DNA from: Megalonaias nervosa | Lineage: Eukaryota > Mollusca > Bivalvia > Unionida > Unionidae | Reading direction: 5' to 3' | DNA length: 64,000 nucleotides | NCBI GenBank assembly: GCA_016617855.1 | Contig: JAECUM010031571.1 | Span: 24,306-88,305 of the forward strand | Part shown: one piece after another, positions 10,376 to 24,000 of the stretch | How the letters are laid out: the number at the start of each line of letters is the position of its first letter | How positions within the stretch are numbered: the stretch's first letter is position 1 | Notes under the pieces: model-generated | The model's database searches: none | The model's input: only the letters and a program-made list of their open reading frames with translations | What the model was told of the DNA's origin: nothing | Program-made: the position numbers and the translations under genes

Positions 10376-13300
10376 ATGGCGGACGATCTAAACGAAAATA
10401 TCGGACAAGGTAAACGAGATTTTACAACTATTTCTACAATGATTTGCAATAATTCCGGTATTAAATAAGAGGATTACTCAATTTTTTATTTCATTATATG
10501 CAAGGAACATGTTCAAAATTGTTTATATTAGGTTAAAAAAAAGTGCCGGGTGTGAATCACACCCAGCTTGCTCCATTGACACACATAAGCTCATGTTAGT
10601 ACCCCGTCCACGAGGTAGGAGTAGGGGTACTAATATTAGTACTAAAAAGCCACCAGTTGTATAAGGAATTAACCTGATTGCCGTAGTCAAAATCTCACAC
10701 GCATGCTTTCTACAAAAATCATTAGTTTGTTTTTCTTTGTATCTTCAGTGTAAACTTATTCTCATTTTTCTGCAATAGGTCATCGTCGGATGAAAATTAA
10801 CCAGATAAACTGTCCAGTGAGACCTTAGGTACTGCTTTGTTAACAATAAATAAACGAAATGAATTTAGTGACTATTAGTTACACGAAAGCATTATAGCAA
10901 GATATTAATGAAGAGTATATCACATTTTTATTATATTGTGCATCAACTTATAATACATTTTATTAAAGTTTTATCATATCGCAATTTGTGTACGTTTAAT
11001 TTTCAATTTTTATTAAAACCTTTATGTTCTTTTCGTAAAAAGATTTTCCATTTAGCTGTGACTTTGACAGTATTAGCCAGGGATCCCGGTCATTGTAAGT
11101 ATCACTTTATAGTGTTTATCTCAGTGATTTAAGTAATAAACTTGCTCATAGTGTGTTTTATTCATGAGACTTGCTTTTCAAATTCGGTGCCTTTGTACTG
11201 TAATATAATTATTTTCCAAGTCTGATATCGTAGATAACGTTAAAGCCTATAGGTCATTCTTTGTACGCCGTTTGAAGAGCATTGATGATAATTATACATT
11301 ACGGTATTATTTAAAAACAAAATTAAAAAGAACAGCATGACGTTTCAAAAAGCAAATTAAGGCTGATATAGACCGAGACTTTTCTGGAGATTAAAACAAC
11401 GATCTAGTGAGAACAGAAAAACAAAGTTCTCATGTAATGCCTTGAATGGTTTGTCAATGGCCGTAAGGCGAAAATCAATCAGAAGATACTTTTGAATCTC
11501 ATTTTTAATAGGATACATAATAACATCTGCATGGTATATCAAAAACTGAATGGCTTTAATATCGATATTTTGCTCATATTCATTTCGATTGTTTGTCCTG
11601 TAGAGAAGAAAAATATTCACATTAGGGTCATTGATTTAGCTTTTTAAATAAGTAGTGGGGTACCTTTTTCTAGGAATGGGCACTTTTTCAACTAAGGTAT
11701 TTGTGTCAGCCATTGAGTATCAGCAGATAATAACAATTAGATTATAGCATGCATACCTCCACATATCTGATTGTTCAAAAATTTGTTTTAAAAGCAGATT
11801 TTTGCAGTTTTGAGAATGGGGCCTGGTTCATAGAATTTGGAATTTTTGCCATTAAAATGGTCACTTGGTAAAATTTATGGAAAATGTCTTAATATAAAGT
11901 AATTATAAAAATTGTGTACTAATCATTATTACATAAACTGCAAGTACTTGAAATAAAGAGTAGCCTGGTACTGTAGTCCTACAATATAACGTGATATTTG
12001 TGGTCTGGTGCAACCAAAGCATAAATATCAGGTGATTCATTGTATATTTTAGTACTACCTAGTGCCTGTGATGACCACCCTAAATCTAGACCAGGCACAT
12101 TCCATATTCTAAGTTGACAGCTGGGTTGTCTTCCAAAAAGTGACAAAACCTTGATCACTCATACAAAATGCTGCATTTTCAGTGTAAAGTTCTTTAAAGA
12201 CACTGTTAAATTATTCATATTCAACAGTTTACTAGGGCTCCATTAGTTGCATCATCCACCTTATGAAGATTTTTGCATAATTCAGGACCCATGCTAGCAG
12301 GTGAAGTGGGTGACTAAGTATTAAAAAAATGTTAAGTTCAGCTTTTTCTTTTGGACAAGCAAAAACAACTTTGCCCTGTGATTGTTCAACTGTACATCAA
12401 GTGACCATAGTGTGTGACTTTAGAGTGTTCCCTCTACTAAGCCAGGTAGTTCCTGTGTAGTTGTGTTGTTGCATTATAGCTCAAGACAATAAGCATTGCA
12501 TATATCAGATAACTGGTGTTGATATCAATTGCGCCATTAATCAAACACTGGCACAATCACAGGCATGTGCTGTAATACACTGACCATAAACCCCACCCAG
12601 AGCAAGTTATCATTGTCTGATTTCCACAAATTATATTTTGATGAAAACAACAGTTTTTGTTTCCAAATAAACATCTATATGTATATAAAAATTTGTTTTA
12701 AAATTAGCAAAGAGCTCTTGGATTGTTTGGAGTTATTTTAACTGCCGTGTTTGTTCTTCATAAAATCAGTTTGACACTGTAAATAAACCTGTCATGTGAC
12801 AATAAAGGCAGATATCACTGTATCTAGGAAGTACATCTTGATTAGATTGTCTTGTTTTTTACTTAATTTAATTACTTTTTTACCTAATGGGTAGATAACT
12901 TAAGGAAAAATATACAATTCATAGAATGCATTTGTCAGAATATTGTGTGATAATGCTACATTTGGAATTTAAGAAGTCCTGTCAAGATTGTTTTCTGACA
13001 TTGATAACAATGCAATACAAAAGAAAGTAGTGAAGCATTCAGTATTTAATGAATGTCATTACTATTAATATGTAGATAAATACTAAAACCATAAATCTGC
13101 AACCTTATTATTTGATTATTGTAACAAAGTTAGCAAGTGAGTGGTTATTGATAATTTCAACATGACACAGGGGTCAAGGTAGACTTGAATTTGAGGGAGA
13201 AGTGATTTCTTTTGGACATAACATGGAGAAGTTGGAGCTAAACAGAGAGAAGTGAGAGGTGAACAGGGAGAATATATATACAGTAAAACTTGTCTTGAGA

Positions 13301-15916
13301 GACTACTGCTATGAGAGACCATTTATTTTGATAGACCAGGATCTCCATGCACAGATTAATTGATTATATAGTGTTTTGACCTGTTATGAGAGATCACCTG
13401 TCTTGAGAGACCATTATTGTTTGACAGATGGGATGGTCTTTCAAGACAGGTTCTACTGTATCTGCTTTTGTGTGTTGTTATCATTCTCTTATTTGAATTA
13501 TGACCTCCATTTCCCAGTATGCATATCTGGATTTAACATTGGTTTAAGCAATAATTTATTTTCAAGTAGAACATTTTCTGAGTTATCTCCAGTTGTTAAG
13601 CTATGGGTGTGTTTTCATTCTCTTATTTGAATTATGCCATCTTTTTCCCAGTATGCGTATTTGCATTTAACATTGTTTTTTTAAGCAATACATCACTGTC
13701 AAGAAGAAATTTTTTTTTTTTAGTTCTGTTTCTATTATGAATAAATTTGGTGCATGTTTAAAAACTATCATAATCATATTCAGTGTAATTTGGCAATATG
13801 ACTTAAAAAGAAAACAAGAGAAGCTATACATTGTAATGAATTTTAACTAAGTAACTAGATTACAGTATTGTAATTGCAGGTTAGTACCAATGCTAATCAA
13901 CTACCCTAAGTCCCTTATTCGTAATTTCTTTACTATTACTTCCTGAAAGTTCATTATAAAATGGCATTCAAAAAGATTTCTAAACTTGTTTGAAACAAAC
14001 CCTGTACCATGTACATTAAAGAAAATACACACATTTTTCAGGTCATACTGTTTGTCCAAATTTCTTCGTTGCCGATAAAACTTTACTGTAACTGTTTATA
14101 GACAATGCACTGAAGAAATAAATTCAGTATATGAATGAACTAGATCCTTTTTTCAAATTTATTGATATAGCTGACATGCAAGTCACCTATTTTAGTAGTT
14201 ATAGAAAGAGGGGTTTTCTTATTGTAACCACTCACTTTATAGCTTCGTTATGAAAGTCCTTTGATAGGATTGCAAATATAAGGTTTTATTATTTGTCTAT
14301 GTACTTGGTGTAATGTTAGGAATTAGTTAAATAATATTTGCTTTGCTTTATTTTTCTTCATTTTTACAGAATTAGTGAGCTTAGAAAATAAGCTTGACCT
14401 TACTTCATCTCTCAAATTCCACAACATAGAGCATTGCCCTGTATGTTTCAGACTGACATAATTGTATTTTAAAGCTAAATATTAAATAAAGTAATATTTA
14501 GACTGCTTTCTATGAATTTTATATTTTCCTGAATATATTTGCCCAGTGGTTTACAAAAAGAGATGATGTAACAAAGTGGTACTTCCCAGACACAGCAATG
14601 TCTGCCATTGTTCCCACATGACAGGTTCACTTATAATTCCAAAATGATTTTTGAAGATAATAATGTACATGCAGCAGTTAAAATATTCAAGTTACCAATT
14701 TTATTCTTAAAACACAAATTGCTGTTTACCTAAGTTTAAGTTTCACAACACAAGTTTGTATGTTTTTATCATCAAAGGATAGCTTGTGGAAATTGGGCAG
14801 TAATAGTTGCTGACTTACTCAGGAAAGGATTAACGGTCAATCACCTTCAAAAAAAACCACATGCATGTGAATCTGTGAGAGTTTGTTTGTCGGCACAATT
14901 TATATCAACGCCAGCTATTTTATGGCTTGATGCCTACATTTTGAACTGAACTATAACGCTGGAACTAACCCGGCTAAGTCGAGGGAGCATCTCAAAAAGG
15001 ATGATCAGTCAATGTACCTGTAAAAAATCACGGGCGAAGTCGTTTTTGCTTTTCTAACAGAAGAAGGCAAAGTTTACATTGTTTAGACAACTTAGTCACC
15101 CACTTCACCTGATAGCATGCCTCAGTGGCATCATTCCTAGCATTCAACCAATCAAATATCACTATCTGACTCATTTGAATAGGTGATTGACTTGGTTGTT
15201 ATTCTTTTAGACCCCATGTCTTTGCTAGCGAAGAAAAATTCTTCAAGCCTGCAATTTTTGCTTTAAAACTAAATATTTATAACAAAAACTTGCAGAAAAG
15301 TATTCCAAAGATTTTCCAAGTTTTATTTTGAGAAATACAATGATGACAAAATTAGACACTTGTAAGGTAAGATAACGGATAATGTTTTACTTCTGCCGGA
15401 ACCATGTGTCAAGCCTTTTGTAGCACATGTATCAAAATTATTAAGAAAGTCCCTCATTCTAAAAATAGATGCATCCACATTTCATGCATAGCATTATATT
15501 TATTTTTGGCTGTGCCGATTTGGTTGGAAAGAAGGGACTAGCTCATTCATTTATCGACTTTTATGCTTCAATTTTGCCACCAGTGCATAGTTGCAGTAAT
15601 GTTTTATCAACAACAATGAAATTAGGATACTACGGTGTGAAGGCACTTGTGCATGTGGTCTCATGTAGATGCTACAGGTGTTGTTTCAAATGTTAGTTTA
15701 GAAATCTTGACTGTATTTTAAGTTCTAGCTGATTAAGCTATTTTTATCAATTTGCATTACTGTAATCTAGGTACTCCTCTCAGTTAAAATTATTTACACT
15801 GTATAGTTTCTACACTGCTGTTTTAAGTCTTAAGGCTAAAATACTCAGCATTTGAACATGATACACTTGTACACTTACAACTGCTTCAGATATTCACAGA
15901 GATATGCATATTGAAA

Positions 15917-15958
<42 letters not shown>

Positions 15959-18900
15959 TCCATTTCCACAGCTCAATCTGTATGGTATTATGGCTGCTAA
16001 TAATTATGTAATAATTGAATGAGTGACTCAATGATTATGTAATAATTGAATGAGTGACTCAGAAGAAGGGTCCACCAGGATTCGGAATACTTGAATCAGA
16101 TTCATCATGTGGTCTGGGGGTTTTTTTCTCCATCTTGTATAACGTTATGTGTAATTAGGTAATTTTACATGTATTCATCGGTTAACATACCTTAATTGAG
16201 CTCTTTTAGTTAATTAAATCTATAAGAAAATAATAATCTTTTTAATGACATGGAGACTTTGCATACTTATATGCTTTTACACTGACCTGTACTTTTGGAG
16301 TTTTAAATACAGTGATGATAATTGAAGCAGAGAAACAGTAAATAAGTATTAAAGTTTATATTAAAGTTTACATTCAAGTTTACATTCAAGTTTACAATCA
16401 AAGACTTTGCACAGAATGATAGTCTTATAAAATTAAAAGGCATGCTATTTAAATGTTTTATTATTACATAGACAGCCTCTTTTACAGTTACTTTATTATC
16501 TTTTTATTTATGTGGTATTCTGGGAAGCATTAACATTTAACTAGTAACATGAAAAGTACTTGTTGTGGTCAACTTGACTTTGACTTTGACTCACTTCTTA
16601 ATATCTTAATCAATGTTTATATATATATTATTAATTTGGTGATGTTTATTTGAAAAAATAATGAAATAAATTCATACATTATTTACATTTAAGACTAATG
16701 CATGAAATCAGTAATGTTTCTTGCAAACAGATTTGCCCCCCAAAATATATAAATATATTCGGCTGACCATCCCTTTTTTTTTGTTGATGACCCTAGCATT
16801 TATTTCACCCCAAGGTTAAATTTTTTTAAAATTGAACTACTCCAGTAATCTAAGTGGTTGTGGCATCTGCGTTAGATGCAGGAGGCTGTGGGTTACAACC
16901 CCAGCCCAGGCCTACCAATGACTTATCCAAAAAGCGGTATTAGCAGCTGGCTTGGTTGGCGCTCAGCATTAACTGGTTAATGTGACTAGGTGGGACATGA
17001 TTCCACATGTCTGCGGCCTGATGTCCCAGTGCTAGACATTACTATAAACTGCCACACTGCAGACACCATGGTGATATGACTGAAAAATTGTTAAAGCCAT
17101 GCACCAAAGAAAATAAAGTTCCAAAATTGACTTGTGCATGTAATTGAGCCGGTTGTGTCCAGTACTTGAAGAATTTAATCTGCATCTAATTGAGCTGGTT
17201 TAGCCAATTAGCACTTGAAGTACTTATTACAATATATTATATACAATGTTTTAAAAATGAAAGTCCCTTTTGAATTTTGTTTGGTTCATAACTACATAGA
17301 CCCAACTTTTTTTAAGCCACGCCTGTCTGTACTATTTTTCTGTACATAATGATGAATGAAGACTATATTTAGAATATTGGATGATTAAGTCATATTTCTT
17401 ATATAATTATGAACAAAATACTCTACCTTGTTTCCAAAAATATGAGATATCTTTGCTAATGCTACAAGTAATATACACTTGAAAAGAAAAAATAAGCATC
17501 ATCTGCTTACATATCTTGTTAAGACATGATGGTACCATGAGAAATTTATTGGTATGTGTGTATTAATCAATTAATTTAGTCTTTATATTAAAATAAAGAA
17601 GAAAACAATAATCTGGTCACAGGGGGACTCAAACCCAGGACCTTTGTATTATTTGCACAACTGTAACATCAATTCAGTCACTTGATAGGTGTAGTATTAG
17701 ATAATTTATAAAAGCCAGTCAGCTGGAAAACTTTCTCTGATTAGTTGTAAATATATCAGTTGGATTCTATAATTACTGTGCCTTAATGAGTGAAATTCAA
17801 AATATGATGAAATAAAAGAATGTTATCAAAATATGAGTCTATTTAACTATTTATGCAGTTGAATTTAATTATAAGGATTGGCCAATTATTTTTTAAAATT
17901 CAACGAAGCATGAACCAAAAAAATCCTGTTGTGCAAACTTTGTATGATGTGCATAATAACTGGAATAAAAGACTACTTTTACTGTTCATTTTTTTATTTA
18001 ATGTTAAATGTCATATTTACAAATTTGTCTTTCTTACAGTATAGAATGTTCCAGATTGGCTGCACATGAAAGGATGCACTTTTTACTTAGTGGCTATTTA
18101 TATTTTTCAGTCACATTAGCATATTGCATACTGCCTTTCATTATTTTTAAATTCAATTACAATCATTACTCCTTTATAGCAGATGTTGGTTGAAGAAACA
18201 TTGACGCTGTTCCATCCATAGCACTGTCAGATAAGTATCATGATAAACATTTTTATACTTTACTCCATCAGTATCTTGGATTTAAATGTTTTTTCCTGGG
18301 ACGGGATGGGTTCTTTTCATGATTGTGAAATGAAATACTTTATTCAGATGGATGAAATAAATATAGTAAAGCTTAACATTTTATTTTTTTGCTAATTCTC
18401 TTCTACCTCCATCTGTAATATTGACCCCAAAACTCTATTTGATCATTATTATAATTATTCAAGTATTTAATTTATTATTTGAATGTATTGTCGTCAGTTT
18501 GTTTATATCCATATGTGTTACTATTAATAATGGCATTGAAACTAAAATAATTCATTGGTATTAATAAAGATGAGTATAGTAAAAAATGTTTATGATTTTC
18601 TGACATGATGCTTTGTTTTTCCTAATATTTTAATTTTCAGGTTGTGTGCTATAAGCATTGATAATGTAAGTAAACACATGTTGCATGCGCAACAGCACAC
18701 GCTTATAATTTGTTGCTTATTGTACTAATTCTTTTATCTGACAGGGTCCAAAATATTTTAGCATCAGATGTTACCTTAAGACTCGGAATGAAATGATATG
18801 TAAGGCTGATAAAGTGTAAACAGGCAAGCTCAAGTATATCATATAATCCACAAGTGTTGATTGCTTTCAGTATATCAGTTTTGATTATGATAATAGAGGG

Positions 18901-21026
18901 AGAAAATATTTATACTCAGCATTTGTAAGGCATAATTTTGAGCTATTAATATGCTTAAAATAATATAGCTTGAATTGGGAATGTTGGTTTTCTTCATAGT
19001 AAAATGTTTATTGTGGTAGCTTTTTGCTGAATATTCATATAAGGCCAACAAGTCCTGCATAATATTGATAACCATCAATTTAAGGAGTAGATATTTTGGT
19101 CTGTAATGCATAATAAAAATACCATCAATTTCAGGGGAAGCTATTTTGCCATTATTGTACAATATTGACAACATCATTTTAATGGGAATATATTTTGGAC
19201 CCTAAAGCAAGCTTATTAAGGTAGCTATTAATGTTTTTCATATTTTTCATTGAAAAATTATTTCTCTTTCTTATCAGAACCCTGTGTACCTTTTTTGCTC
19301 TGCATATATGCACCCTTAATATGCTTATTTTCTTTGCATATTTGACCCTTAATATGCTAATTTCCTTGCATATTTGCACTCTTAACATGCTTATTTTCCT
19401 TGCATATTTTCACACTTAATATGCATTTGAGACAATAGACCATGATATATTACTTTACCGTCTCCAGCATGTATTTGGCATTCACGATACAGCCTTACTA
19501 TTGTTCAAATCCTACTTGGTCAACAGGACTCAAATTGTGTCCGCAAATGGAAAACACTCCGGCCCAATTGATCTATGTTGTGGGGTTACACAGGGGTCTG
19601 TTCTTGGACCTGTTCTCTTCATTCTATACACTCAGCCACTCTCAAGTGTCATAGATCATCATCCAGTGTCTCACCAATTGTATGCTGATGACACCCAAAT
19701 ATACAAATCTAGCCACCCAACTGAAGTTAAAGCTACCATCCAAGGTGTAGAGAGGTGGATTTCTGATGTGAAATCATGGATGACATGTAACAAGCTGCAG
19801 ATGAATGATGATAAAACTGAAGCCATTGTGATTACAACACAAAGACTTTCTCATTCACATCCTTTACCTCAGACAATAAATATCAGCAACACCAACATTA
19901 AATTCATTCAGTCAGTACGAAACCTAGGTGTTACTCTCGACAGTACTTTCTCATTGCACCAACTTGTCATGAACATATGCAAGGCTGCATATCTTGAGCT
20001 GAGATGCATTAGCTCTATTCGCAAGTATCTTTCAGTTGACGCCACTAAAACACTTGTGTGTTCCTTAGAACTTTCAAGAATGGACTATTGTAACTCAGTT
20101 CTGTCTGGTTTGTCTCAATATCTACTCCAGAAACTTAAAAAAGTTCATAACACAGCTTCTCGGATCATCCTTAGAGTACCACGATCAGAGCACAAAATGG
20201 GGTTAATCAAGTCAACTGCATGGTACTAATTGACATTAATGAATTTTGTTCTGCTTTTTAGATCACTGCAGAAAATATGGATGATTTTCCAATTGATCTA
20301 TTCACAAATGTAAGTCCACATCAACTTTGCCACCTTGATATAATATAGTGCATAAATAATTGTATTTGTGGGTATCTTCATGTGTGTAAAATCAATACAG
20401 GTTTAATAAAAATATGTTTTCTTGTCAGGGTGTATAAGAATGTAAGTAACATCGGCATTCATAGCAACATGGTTTTCATACAATGGGCACCAGATCCCCA
20501 AGGTGATACAAAGATGTAGGAGGGTAATAAGATATATACTTCTTTTCAAAAGACCACATAATTGTCTTTTGTGATAATAATGTAAGGATTTATACTTTCT
20601 GCATGACTTTTACCAATGCTTTTGTTATCAACAAAGAAATTAATGCAATTTGAAAGACTGACATGGATCTTTATATGGCGATAAATCTACAGAATGATTG
20701 TTTTATGTGTATCATAGTCACATCCCTGTTTCCTTACTTTGGCTGTTATGTTTTGAACTCCAGCAGGTGAATATCATGTGCAAGTTTTCCACATACTTTA
20801 TTCATATTCTTAGTTCCAGGTTATTACTAGAGAAAAATATAGATGTAAAGCTTATCACATAAACCAGTGTATCCCCCAGGGGTGTAAAACTGAGGGTAAA
20901 AAAAAAACCTTGGTGTCAGAACTGGGGGTCAAATTAAAAATGTTGGGGTCATAAAATGTACTGACAAATTTTCATCTGACCCATACTTTTTCAACTTGAA
21001 ATAGGATATTGCAACTAGCACAACAT

Positions 21027-21065
<39 letters not shown>

Positions 21066-24000
21066 AAAAATACAAATAAACCAACTCATACAGTTAACAC
21101 AAATACATTTATTAGTTCATTTTCCTTTTAGTTTAAATTCATACTTTTAACAGTCTCCTTATAATCTTTTTCTTGCAATATTATAGACCAACACATTACA
21201 TATAAGCCAATACAAAAAGCCAAATAAATCTTTTTAACCAAATGGCAGTTTATTTACTGCCTGTCATAAAATGAGTACTATCATGGGTTTCATTGTACTT
21301 TGTCCTAATGCATATTTATCCAAAAATCGAAGAGGCTAATGATTCATCTTCTCTTTAATAAGTTACGTTTGAACTTTTAGATTTTTCTTTCATATCAGCA
21401 AAGTTAAAAACCAACAAAATCTACAAGAACCCCCTGACTTTTGTTACATATATGTAATTAAATTGCTTGTGTGTTAGTTTTAAAATTCTTTTTTATTTTA
21501 ATTTTGTTTCATTACATTTTATTGTAATGATAATTTTCATTGGATTTAAGTCTCTTTTCTGAAAATTGGCTTGACCCGATTAGATCTTAGCATTACTTCA
21601 GCACTATTTTTAGCTCATAGTTTCTGTAAACATCGAGTGAATACGATTGGTTATTGCCAAGGTCATTTCGGCCCGCATTTTAGCTGAACTGTAAACAGTC
21701 TTTCTTTTTTTATATATTTTTAGTGTGATAATTTGGTTCTTAGATAGGGCTGTTTTTGCTACATGACAAATTTCATTTTTTTCTATTGCGTTGTTCAAGT
21801 GTTAAGAGACCACGTGACCTATCATGCAAGAATTGGATGATGTTTTAGTTGGGTTTAATACCCATTCTGAGAGCTTTTCAGTTAGTCGTATTCTTAACAG
21901 CTTGAAGGTACAAGGTGTTTTATATTGTTGATGTTGGCTTGTTCTGAAGTTTTTCTGTTTTTTTTTAATTTCATAATTTATTCTCTGGAAAACTAAACAA
22001 GTGTATATTTTTATAAAAAGTTTTGGGACAAAGAAATTCAGTGGAAATTTATTCTGGAGTTTAACGGAAACATTATAAACTGTGATTCAATCGAGGATCT
22101 ATTACCATCAGTACAGACATCTGACGTCATTGCCTCCATATTGGAATTTCATCGAGATTCTAATCCTCATTCTAATAGAACTGTTTAGTGATTGGAATTA
22201 TATTTTTCAATCTTAGGATTAAATTTTGGATTATATTCACAAACCATAAGTCCTGTTTCCAATTTTTACATTGTTTTCTAGGGAAGTAAATTATTTTGTT
22301 AAAATTTACTAAGCTTGTTGGCTTCACTCTTTTTTCTTGTTATTTTTGTATGAGCCTACACGTAACACTTTGTAATCCAAATAATGGATTTGTCTCTGCA
22401 AGTTTACTGATTTCTTTGTTGTGAAAGAATGTCTTTGGTGATAATGTGTTCTACAGATATCTTGTGGCGAACAAGGGCAGATTTTTTAAAATTCTTAAAC
22501 AATGTCACAGAAGGATTATTCACTTTTGCAGTCTTTACAATCATGCGATCAGAAGTCACACCGGTAATCCCAATGGACATGCCGTATTCCAGTCAAGGGA
22601 ATTATTTTCTCCATTTTTCATTAAAGTTAGATCCACAGTTACTCATTCTGTTATGCTTCTTTCACTCTTACGTGGCTAATGATTCATAGTGCATGCCGTT
22701 TTAATCTGCATATCACTTTCTAGCGCAACAAGCATTGAGGTTAAACATCTGGACGACATCTTACTGAACTCAATGGAAATCGCGTGACAGCTCGCAAGAT
22801 TAGGGGAAGCTACTCCGTCATAACATTGCCTATGCTAGTCTGGTTCTGTTTCGTATGCTCCGTATAGTGGAGTGCAATGAAAGGAGCATACGAAACAGGG
22901 AACCAGACTATGCCTATGCTCGAAGTATACATGATGCCATCCTTCATCCAAAGCATTGGATATTAAATAAATCCTGATTGCATTTTGCAAATCCTTTGCA
23001 TCAAAAAAAACGTACGGCAACAAAACATGTGCGTCAATTTTTTCCAGCGTGCGTCCCTGATGCACAAATGTGCGTAAAGAGAAACACTGCATAAACTGTA
23101 TATTGCTCTTGTAAAATAAATAACATTCATGAATATTATTTATTTTAGATCACTACAGTTAATATGGATGAATTTTACAGAGATTTAATCCCAAATGTAA
23201 GGTAATATCGATTTTGCCGCCATATTCATTTTGTAATGATCACAAAAGTTGGCTGAAGTATTACAAAAGTCCACAAACATGGTAACTGCATAAACATTTT
23301 TACTAAGTCCCACAGAGTAGCTACATTCACACATTTATTAAGTGACACATATGCTGTAGTTGCATTAAAAGGTTTTTTGAGTAAGTTCGACTTACTAAAT
23401 GAAAATGACAGTATTGTCATTTTCATTTAGTAAGAAGTACATACACTTTTGCCACATTCAAATTCTGTGTCAGTACATAGAACCTGTCTGCCAAAAATTA
23501 CTCAATATTTTATGCTCCCCAATTTTTCATAAACTGCTGCATAAGTTACTAAAGTACTCAGTGCTGAAATTCCAAGAAAAATCATTCTATCTGCTCATAA
23601 ATGTTTATTCCCCTTCACTTTGGTATATACTGTTCCTGCAGTTTGATGTTCAGAAGGGACTTGCTTTTTGATCTAAAAGGTCTCATCAACCAAATCAAAC
23701 ACATTCTTGAATTCTATCAATCCTTATAATTTTTTTTTTCAGGTGTCAAGTCTGGATATTGTAATGGACTCTGTGAAAAGTGACATGGTAAGAAAATAGA
23801 CATTGCTAAGCTGTCTTCCGGACAGAAATATGGCATCAGTATTAACAAATCAAGTCCTAGTGACACTGCCATTTAATCTAACATGGTTGACTTCATGTTC
23901 AATAAGAATTTTCCATCCATATTTCTTTGTTTCACAATTATACTGGAAAATATCTAGTTATTTTCATCTACATCATTGGTGTTTGTGTATGTACCAAATC

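Noticed and set aside
10908..18193. Several ORFs of 60-85 codons in the 10.9-18.2 kb interval
   Set aside because: Low-complexity, hydrophobic translations of AT-rich intron sequence with no motifs or support from splice context.
18642..18666. 25-nt candidate exon (CAG acceptor, GTAAGT donor)
   Set aside because: It contains a stop in the phase required by the neighbouring predicted exons.
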